Of a DNA stretch of 64,000 nt, positions 58,001-64,000 are shown in pieces. Position numbers and translations under genes: made by a program. The stretch comes from Halichoerus grypus (taxonomy: Eukaryota; Chordata; Mammalia; Carnivora; Phocidae), in contig NC_135726.1 of assembly GCF_964656455.1 (NCBI RefSeq), positions 1,250,001 to 1,314,000 of the forward strand, written 5' to 3'. The notes beneath the pieces are model-generated. The model was not told the DNA's origin, ran no database searches, and saw nothing but the letters and a program-made list of their open reading frames with translations. Within the stretch, counting starts at the first letter, position 1; every line of letters starts with the position of its first letter.

Positions 58001-61000
58001 CTTGCTGCTCAGGAAGCCCTCCAGCAGGAAGGACTCCGGCAGACCCGTGGCCTCGTCACCCCACGGGTCCTCGTGGGAGAGGCAGAGTGAGCCCGAGTCG
58101 CTGAGGTCTGTGGGCAGGCGGGTGGAGGCCAGCATGACGCTGCCCCCCACCTCGCCGTGGGGTTCCAGCGGGGGCGGGGCCCTCGGCTTTTTATAGCGCT
58201 TGCCGTAGACACGGGGGTTCTTCTTCCGAGTCAAGCGGTCGCCCAGAGGGAAGAGCTGCGAAAAGGAGGCTTCATCATCAAACACACTCAGAGGGTCCCC
58301 GAGACCCGGGCTGGGGGCTTCGGGAGTGGCGCCCGCATGCTCCTGGACCCCGACCTGCGCTTCTGGGTTGTGCAGGGGACTCGGGGGGCAGCTGCCAGTC
58401 TCCCGAGGGCCTGGGGGGCTTGCGGGGCGTCCGTGCCCCTCCCCGACTCCTTGCCCTGACCCGCTCTCTGCTGCTCTGCGGTCCCCTGCAGGCTCAGTCC
58501 CGGCTGCCCACGATAGCTCTTTATAGACATCCGATGTTCCGGCCTCCCTAGGTCCCCAGCACTCCCTGGCCACGGCTGTCTTCTGTCCCCCCGGCCCGTC
58601 TCCAGGAGCTGCCCACTGCATCCCCTCCGCACGGGCCATCCAATCCCCGGGTGACCTCTGTGCTGGCGTCTCCTCTGGGTCTGTGTCCACTGTGTTCTTC
58701 GTCACCGATGGCCAGGAGGCGTCGGCGTCCGGCTGGGCCCGCGCTGAGAGAGGGCCGCCTGGAGGCCCCGGGGGACTGGCGGTTGTGGTGGATGGACCCC
58801 GGCGGCTTCTGTCTGAAATCACACCTGGACAGACTGGAGGACTCCTCGCCTTCCGGAACCTTCTTGCTCTGGGCTTTCTGCCCTTCTCCTGCGACTTCCC
58901 CTCCGACTTGCTGGGGACGTCCTCGGGCGCCCTGCCCCGCCGCTGGCTGCCTCTTTTGTCTGCCTGTTTGGGACTGCGCTTGTCCCTCACCAGCCGGCCC
59001 TGCTTCCTGGGCTCTGCAGGCCTCATGTCCACTCCCAGCTCGCCCGGGCCTGGGGGGTGTGGCTCCCGGCTGGGGGAGCAGCCTAGGGTGTCCCCCGCAC
59101 CCAGTCCCCTGGCCGTCTGAGGGCCTGACGCGTCCTCAGAAGCCTCTGCACCCCGGTCAGGACGCGGCCCAATGGCACAGCCGGGACCACTCTGCGCCTG
59201 CCTTGGCTTCTTCCCAGGTGCCCTGTGGCTTTCCTTCCCGGGGGGCTGGCACGCCTGGGGCCGGGGGCCGGGCGGGGTGGGGGGTCCCCTGTGCAGCCCG
59301 TGCTTCCTGGCTCTGTGGCGGCTCAGGCCCGGCCTGGAGCGGAAGGAGGCTGCGCACACTTCACAGGTCGCAGGCCGCCTGCCGGGGGCCCGGTCCTCCC
59401 GGGGGCTAATGTCTGTGGACACAGGCTTCTGTCTGGTGCCCTGCGGACTGAGGGGGTCCCTCTGGGGTGTGCAGTGAACAGTTCTGAGGCTCTGGGGGGA
59501 GCTGGGTCTGGAGTCCCGGGCTGTGCTCCTGGGAGATGGGGTTCTGCCCCGGCGGAGCTCTGTGGACGGGCAGGTGACGGCGGGGTCTGTGGTGTCAGCT
59601 CCAGGGGCCGTCATGGCTCCAGAGCGGCCGGCCCCTGCCTCGCGTTCCTGGCAGGCCCAGGAATCTGGCCCCGTGGGCCCCCATGTGGAAGGGTCAGCGG
59701 GCACAGCGGTGACACCCTGGCCTTCCCTGTTCCCTGGGGGGTCTGGGGAGGCGGGGCCCGTGGGCATCCTGCTGGGGCTGGTGTGGGGTGGGGCTCCCCC
59801 GCCGTGGCGGTCTGGATGGTTGACCCCGGGGCCTCTGACTGGCCCCGTGCCATCTGTGGTGGGAACGTCGGGCAGGGCAGGGGCATTCATGGTCCCTCTC
59901 GGGGAGGTGGGCCTCCCGGGGGGAGAACAGGTGACAGAGGCAGGACAGCTCCTTGGCTTCTCCTTTCTGGAACTCTCTAGAGGTCCTGACATGCTGCCTT
60001 CAGGGCGGTCCTCCCCCTGGGCAGGAGTGAAGACACTGATGAAGCCAGGCTGGCCCGAGGGAGGGTCCTGCAGGGGGCTGTGGTTCCCTAGGAGGGGGTG
60101 GTGAGCCAGGCTTTCCTTGAAGCCACAGGGGCTTGTCCTCAAAGATGGGGGAGCTGCTGCAGGTGGCCCGGCCCCAGTGTCTGTGCTGGCTGGGGTGCTG
60201 TCGGCCCTTTGCGGAGCGGACTGGGCAGGAGAAGGGGCTGGGAGGGGCTGCGGGCTGGCGGGATCCCCGCAGGACGGAGCGGCTGGCAGCAGCCCCCTCA
60301 GCCCACCCGAAGGTCCCGTAGGAGGGTCTTCCTGGGGCAGGGGCTCCAGGCTGAAGGGAATGGAGGTGGCTGCAGAAGCAGGCAAGGGGACACAGGTGGT
60401 CAGGTCCCCGATGGGGGGAGCAGGGCTGTCTCCAGCGAGCAGCGGCTGCTTCTCAAGGCCTGGGCTGGCCGCCTCCTCTGAAGTCCGGGCTTCAGGCCCA
60501 TTTTGGATGTGGGCTGCTACCAAGGCCGGTACCGAAGATTCTGCATCAGGCGAGGTAGGGCTTGGGGTGGCCCAGGCCTCTTTTTGAAGGCCCAAGACAA
60601 GGCCGTTTCCCTGGAGCTGTCTCCTTAGCTGGTCCAGGGCAGTCTCAGCATCGGCACTGACCATGAGGAGGTTGTCCAGCCCCACTGGACTCCCCCACTT
60701 ATCTGGCTGCAGTCTGCTGGCTCTGTCTTGGTCCTCGGGCTTCTCAGCCTGGCCGAGGGAGTCCAGATGTCCATCAGCCTCAGGCCCCAACTGACATCTG
60801 GCCGCTGCAGGGACGTCCTGGGTGGGGCTGCAGGCCACGTCCCCACCTTCCACGCTGTCCCCTTCTAGATCTGAGGGCTCACTGCACCGAGGGCTCTGGG
60901 TGTCAGCAGGTGGGGGCCCCTGTGAGCCCAGGGCGTCCTCTTCCTTCCCAGCTGCTCTGGCCACCAAGAGCTGCAGTTGACGGAGGGGGCTTGTGGCTGG

Positions 61001-64000
61001 GTCCTGGGGTCTCCTGCCAGGACTGCTGTTGGGCACGCAGGCAGGACTTGGGGAGGCCCCCACGGCTACAGACTCCTCATTACCCTTAAGGCCAGGGTCC
61101 CCCGCCCCAGCGTGGGGGAGGCCTGCTCCTTCTGGCTGGCCTGCCCTGCTTACAGAGTATCCTTTGGGGGCGTCGCTATGACTGATACCACAAGACGGGG
61201 TGGCCCCCTGAGGCACCAAGCCAGGTGCCAGATGGGCAAGTGGGCTGCCAAACGCTTCCCGCTCAGGGGGCTCTTGGCAGGGCCCACCTGCCTGTGAGCA
61301 GGGAGGCAGCAGCAGGGCGTGGCTTGGCTGCATCTTGGCAGCCCCGTTATTTTTCGGACGTAACGGCTCACGGCTTGGGCTGCACTTGACTAAGCTCCTC
61401 ACGTGCAGTGGAGGCTTGAACAGCTCCCCAGAGCCGGGCAGAGAGACTTCCGCGTGGACCCTGCAGTCCCCTTCGGGCTTGGGGGGCCCTGTCTCCGAGA
61501 CTCTGGCTCTCTGTACTGCTTGGAAGTTGCGGTCGGCCCCACTGAGGGTTCCGGGAGCCCCAGACGCCCCTTCTGAACACGCAGTGGGGGAAAGGGCTGC
61601 TTCTCCTGGGTGGGGGGAGGGCCACTCCTCCCGGGTGCTCCCTGGCCCCGCTTCCCTGGTGGCCACTGCTGTTTCTGCCCCTTCTGGGCATGGAGTCAAC
61701 TCCCCAAGGCCGGTGAGGTCGGCCTCGGAGAAGGTGTCCCTGGGGGGCGAGGCGGCCTGGCGGGTGGACAGAAGGGCCCCTGTGCCCGCGTGCGTCCTGC
61801 CCACCTGCCCAGCCGCGCAAGGCAGTTCTGGGGCCTCGGGCACCCCTTTACTCTGCAGCTGACTCTCTAATTCGGCGACCAGTCTTTTGATTTCTAACTC
61901 ATCTTCGGACAGGTTGCCCATAAAAGTGAGGCCACATTCGCTGAGCTTGCCAGGCAGAAATGGAGGGCTGGTGGCCACTGCCCTTTCCCCGGGGCACCTC
62001 CTACTGAACGCCTTTTCCCCCAGGAGGTCAGGAAGATGACCCATGTGGCTGGCCAACATTGGGGACTCCTCCAGCAGGGACCAGCTCTTGTTGGGCAGAA
62101 GCAGGGAGCATGGCAGCTCTAACTGGGGTCTCCTTGGGGGAGGGTCTGTGCACACCAACAGGGAGTGGGTGTCTCTGCTTCCAGACAGGCTGCTGTAGGC
62201 GGGCGGGTCAAATCTGCCCACAGGCAGCCCCGGGAAGAGTGGTGTGGACTCCAAAGTCAGCGGTGATTCGGCTTTGCTGGGGCCCCGGTGGGTGGCGTAG
62301 GGTGTACTCCTGGGTGGTTTTGGCTCGAGGGCATTGGTGTCCACACCGTCCTGGAGCAGGCGCGTGCCGCCGGCCGGCGGAGCATCTGGAGCTAAGGGCT
62401 TGGAGTAGAGGTCTTCTTGGAGACAGCCAGGCAGGTCTTTGGATCTGAGGAACAATTTGCTAGGGGGGCTGCTGTAGGGCTGGGGCCCCTTTCTGGCAAG
62501 TGGAACCCCCACAGGGTCTCCGTTAAGAAGAGCAGGGCCGCAGCCAAGATCAGGGGTCTTCAAAAAGAGGGCACCCGATTCAAGGTAGGCGGTGTCAGCG
62601 GCGTGAGTGACCGGCACCAGCAGCTCTCCTGGTGGGTAGGCAGGGGGGTCCTCTGTGTCCCGGGAGGTGGGTGGCTCCGTGCACTGGGTAGTGCCCGGCA
62701 GACTCTCATGGGACACCCGGGGGTCCTCTTTGCCTGGCTCCGGTGGCTCCGGGGCTGGGGGGCAGGGGCTCCCCTCCCTACAGGAGGCTGGAGAAGAGCT
62801 CGGAGCCTCTCTGGGGAGTTCTGTGGCATCTGGGGGGAGCTCCTCAGCAGTTCTGGGGTGCTTGGTCTCCCCGGGGGAGTCTAGTGCCAGACGGTTCTCC
62901 TCTGGGGTCTTGGCGCTGGCAGGAACCTGCAGGAGATGCTTGGAGGCTCCCTCCTCAGGGCTGGGGGAGCCCCCGACCTGGGTGGCTTCCTGCCGCACGA
63001 CCGTCCTGGGTTTCTGCAGCCCCCCATCCTCCTTGGGACCTGGGGTCACGTCCACTTCCTTCCGCTTCGTGCCTCGGCGCCAGCGCCGGCAGCCCTGGCG
63101 GGGCCGGCCTCGGAGATGGGAGCCGTGCGGGTGCGGCCGCGAGCGGTCCTCCTCCTCGGACTCGGAGGCACAGGTGAGCTCTGGGAGCCCCTGCTCTGTG
63201 CTGCTGGGCGCCGGCCTCGAGGGTCCCAGGGGGAGGCGCTGGCCTGGCCGCCTGTGGTGCTTGTTCTTCTGCTGAACGATTTTGTGGATGAGCTCCTTGC
63301 TCCACGTGCCGCCCCGCAGCCTCCTCCTCCTGGAGTCCTGCCCCGGGGACAGGCGGAGGCGCTGCGAGCTCCTGGTCTCCGCTGGGAGGGCCTGTCTGGC
63401 AGGAGCTGCGAGGCTCCTGGCAGCCGGGGTCCTGAGGTCCCGGGGGCGGGGCAGGGGTGCCTCAGCCCCGGGGCCTTTCCTCCTTGGCCTCAGGCAAGCG
63501 GCTAGGGGGCCCTTCCGGCTCTTGGTGGAGCTGCAGGTGTCCAGATCTTTTTGCAACAACTTAAACCGCTTCCCTCTCCTCTGCTGGCTGGCCAGGCCAG
63601 CCCCGTCGGCCTCCGTGGGTGCTGGGCCCAGGGAGCGGGTTTTGGGCCGGCTGCGGGCCGGGCAGCCTGCATTCCCAGGGCGGGGGGCCTGGGGCTCCTG
63701 CAGGGCGGCCTTGCCCGGGAGCGGGGGCTGGGCTTTGTTCTCCGGCATTGTCCCCACCCTGGTCTTGGGGGGCTGCCCGGCACCAGGACCTCTGGGGCCC
63801 GAAGGCTCCTCGTCAGTGAAGACGTCGATAAAGCTGCTGTCGATCTCGGGGTTGTCCGACTGGTACCCCAGGCCGTTGAGCGCCTCGGTGATGAGGCTGT
63901 CCAGCTTGGCGTCGTCCTCCGGGTCTAGGTCCGCGGCAGGGAGGGGGAAGGGGGTGGTGGCCAGGCCGGGCAGGAAGCTGGTCCTCAGGGGGTCCTCTTT
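55034..64000 (-). CDS. ZNF469: ZNF469, C-terminal three quarters (5' end beyond window)
   Basis: One frame stays open from the right edge (first codon AAA at 64,000) to TAA at 55,034-55,036, giving 2,988 residues; the true start lies outside. Seven C2H2 fingers are visible. Counting residue 1 at 64,000, they are at about 1546-1567, 2164-2184, 2192-2214, 2224-2244, 2380-2400, 2408-2429 and 2461-2481. Finger 3 has 13 rather than 12 residues between the second Cys and first His. An unpaired CELC at about 2445 precedes finger 7. TGEKP linkers are absent. The rest is low-complexity, rich in Pro, Ser, Gly and Glu, with basic patches. Human ZNF469 is about 3,900 residues with one giant coding exon and is linked to brittle cornea syndrome and corneal thickness; it is thought to act in the nucleus on extracellular-matrix genes. 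The name rests on this architecture and on ZFPM1 lying next downstream in the same orientation. The molecular function is not settled. Confidence 0.9.
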   Translation of the reverse strand, partial: KEDPLRTSFLPGLATTPFPLPAADLDPEDDAKLDSLITEALNGLGYQSDNPEIDSSFIDVFTDEEPSGPRGPGAGQPPKTRVGTMPENKAQPPLPGKAALQEPQAPRPGNAGCPARSRPKTRSLGPAPTEADGAGLASQQRRGKRFKLLQKDLDTCSSTKSRKGPLAACLRPRRKGPGAEAPLPRPRDLRTPAARSLAAPARQALPAETRSSQRLRLSPGQDSRRRRLRGGTWSKELIHKIVQQKNKHHRRPGQRLPLGPSRPAPSSTEQGLPELTCASESEEEDRSRPHPHGSHLRGRPRQGCRRWRRGTKRKEVDVTPGPKEDGGLQKPRTVVRQEATQVGGSPSPEEGASKHLLQVPASAKTPEENRLALDSPGETKHPRTAEELPPDATELPREAPSSSPASCREGSPCPPAPEPPEPGKEDPRVSHESLPGTTQCTEPPTSRDTEDPPAYPPGELLVPVTHAADTAYLESGALFLKTPDLGCGPALLNGDPVGVPLARKGPQPYSSPPSKLFLRSKDLPGCLQEDLYSKPLAPDAPPAGGTRLLQDGVDTNALEPKPPRSTPYATHRGPSKAESPLTLESTPLFPGLPVGRFDPPAYSSLSGSRDTHSLLVCTDPPPRRPQLELPCSLLLPNKSWSLLEESPMLASHMGHLPDLLGEKAFSRRCPGERAVATSPPFLPGKLSECGLTFMGNLSEDELEIKRLVAELESQLQSKGVPEAPELPCAAGQVGRTHAGTGALLSTRQAASPPRDTFSEADLTGLGELTPCPEGAETAVATREAGPGSTREEWPSPHPGEAALSPTACSEGASGAPGTLSGADRNFQAVQRARVSETGPPKPEGDCRVHAEVSLPGSGELFKPPLHVRSLVKCSPSREPLRPKNNGAAKMQPSHALLLPPCSQAGGPCQEPPEREAFGSPLAHLAPGLVPQGATPSCGISHSDAPKGYSVSRAGQPEGAGLPHAGAGDPGLKGNEESVAVGASPSPACVPNSSPGRRPQDPATSPLRQLQLLVARAAGKEEDALGSQGPPPADTQSPRCSEPSDLEGDSVEGGDVACSPTQDVPAAARCQLGPEADGHLDSLGQAEKPEDQDRASRLQPDKWGSPVGLDNLLMVSADAETALDQLRRQLQGNGLVLGLQKEAWATPSPTSPDAESSVPALVAAHIQNGPEARTSEEAASPGLEKQPLLAGDSPAPPIGDLTTCVPLPASAATSIPFSLEPLPQEDPPTGPSGGLRGLLPAAPSCGDPASPQPLPAPSPAQSAPQRADSTPASTDTGAGPPAAAPPSLRTSPCGFKESLAHHPLLGNHSPLQDPPSGQPGFISVFTPAQGEDRPEGSMSGPLESSRKEKPRSCPASVTCSPPGRPTSPRGTMNAPALPDVPTTDGTGPVRGPGVNHPDRHGGGAPPHTSPSRMPTGPASPDPPGNREGQGVTAVPADPSTWGPTGPDSWACQEREAGAGRSGAMTAPGADTTDPAVTCPSTELRRGRTPSPRSTARDSRPSSPQSLRTVHCTPQRDPLSPQGTRQKPVSTDISPREDRAPGRRPATCEVCAASFRSRPGLSRHRARKHGLHRGPPTPPGPRPQACQPPGKESHRAPGKKPRQAQSGPGCAIGPRPDRGAEASEDASGPQTARGLGAGDTLGCSPSREPHPPGPGELGVDMRPAEPRKQGRLVRDKRSPKQADKRGSQRRGRAPEDVPSKSEGKSQEKGRKPRARRFRKARSPPVCPGVISDRSRRGPSTTTASPPGPPGGPLSARAQPDADASWPSVTKNTVDTDPEETPAQRSPGDWMARAEGMQWAAPGDGPGGQKTAVARECWGPREAGTSDVYKELSWAAGTEPAGDRRAAESGSGQGVGEGHGRPASPPGPRETGSCPPSPLHNPEAQVGVQEHAGATPEAPSPGLGDPLSVFDDEASFSQLFPLGDRLTRKKNPRVYGKRYKKPRAPPPLEPHGEVGGSVMLASTRLPTDLSDSGSLCLSHEDPWGDEATGLPESFLLEGFLSSKVPGIDPWAPSPSLWALEADPEVDCAEGVPPRHAEDHQSENIPELHMVPASWRDLDLQAPAEGMASSLGDKSPEPPDLEQERYDSGLPGNTVDLEMLSAKLEVRDLCFLTPCDDSVGVLSASFLDFGATVSPQEPQSPRVAGAAGAGGAPGREQHAKARRASYKCKVCFQRFGGLGELDLHKLAHSPAPPPTCYMCVERRFGSRELLREHLQEKHVQSKAGRWACGMCLREVADVWMYNEHLREHALRFARKGQARGPLGDWEGGPSVARFLGSITGQASRPSGGKRSMGKSGGGPAEASGRRPGPGKDFQRERVKPKVPAHDSPDRALADSSPTACGNRSLPSGSCKTSPSLSPEPCSGSEPLLQALPVHQGCKDPSRDCHHCGKRFPKPFKLQRHLAVHSPQRVYLCPQCPRVYPEPQALRAHLGGAHGVRGGLELPHTPLYACELCADVTHISKRSFVCSSCNYTFAKKEQFDRHMDKHLRGGQQPFTFRGVRRPGAPGQRAPAREGTLPSKRRRVVAPGANGPLSWGRSPPQSEGSLAALLRPCPEVAPGTTKGQPRTPERPVEPVGHPVTGGDVPSDLQELPPPALSPFPAASADGQGVHKSDGALGRSEGEASPGSPGPLLQQALPLGGSVPRPGARGQDVEEKRATGPFSGKRRTPSAPDHCLEAPSLLQKEKQVSTGHTVPEGGTGGPSHKGSAIKPWGCRSSSKDRSALLTPSKAPRFPVQPKKVAASPTPRQLAHGTEDRPKPTTLKAKPSPNSQGGGGPRHSTKTAGGSQPQPASGQLQSETATTPAKPNCPGQGPAPDKHPPRAKGSPKGPREAGDQGPRGSPGTREDGEVSEKKRKGRAPGPSRSDSVGSLGRARLVPEKPPRAPRKQATPSRVLPTKARPGSQNSTMPPQHSEQGQAGPRHTHGDCRRSKEGQGKACPQGRPLHRPPRRDRAVHGAEPADPRACRTAASQNDVLSQLFGQRLTSFKIPLKKDPPE

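Overview
The window is nuclear DNA from a placental mammal. Evidence for this is the very GC-rich sequence with CpG islands, many ancient MIR and L2 repeat fragments, and two genes whose order matches the human 16q24 ZNF469-ZFPM1 segment. Both genes are on the minus strand, so the window reads gene-forward from right to left. I see no Alu or other lineage-specific SINE, so I cannot name the species.

Right part (about 53,690-64,000): the 3' end of ZNF469. One uninterrupted reading frame runs from the right edge to a stop at 55,034 (2,988 codons, still open at the edge). It carries seven C2H2 zinc fingers, six of them near the C-terminus, and is followed by a 3' UTR of about 1.3 kb with an AATAAA signal at 53,708.

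Middle (about 46,150-53,690): an intergenic spacer of old repeats with one good CTCF-type motif at 51,906. The ZFPM1 (FOG1) promoter follows. It has about twelve GC boxes in one orientation (45,720-46,125), a CpG-rich 5' UTR with a short uORF, and a first coding exon of only 40 nt (45,277-45,316) that encodes the NuRD-recruiting N-terminus of FOG1.

Left part (1-45,276): ZFPM1 introns and two more short coding exons. Intron 1 is 26.4 kb, exon 2 is at 18,768-18,896, intron 2 is 2.4 kb, exon 3 is at 16,235-16,360, and at least 16.2 kb of intron 3 runs to the left edge. The three exons join in frame (phase 1 at each junction) into the first 98 residues of FOG1. The zinc-finger exons are not in the window.

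The most interesting signal is regulatory. The FOG1 introns hold at least ten short blocks dense in GATA motifs (AGATAAG/TGATAA and relatives), several also rich in CpG or AT-rich homeodomain-like sequence. They include paired and palindromic sites, among them GATAAG-N4-CTTATC at 43,059 and a 10-bp inverted repeat carrying GATA sites at 33,547/33,575. The intergenic DNA and ZNF469 show few. FOG1 is the obligate cofactor of GATA1, so this looks like a dispersed set of GATA-responsive enhancers that could feed GATA activity back onto the gene for its own partner. This is inferred from motif reading only.
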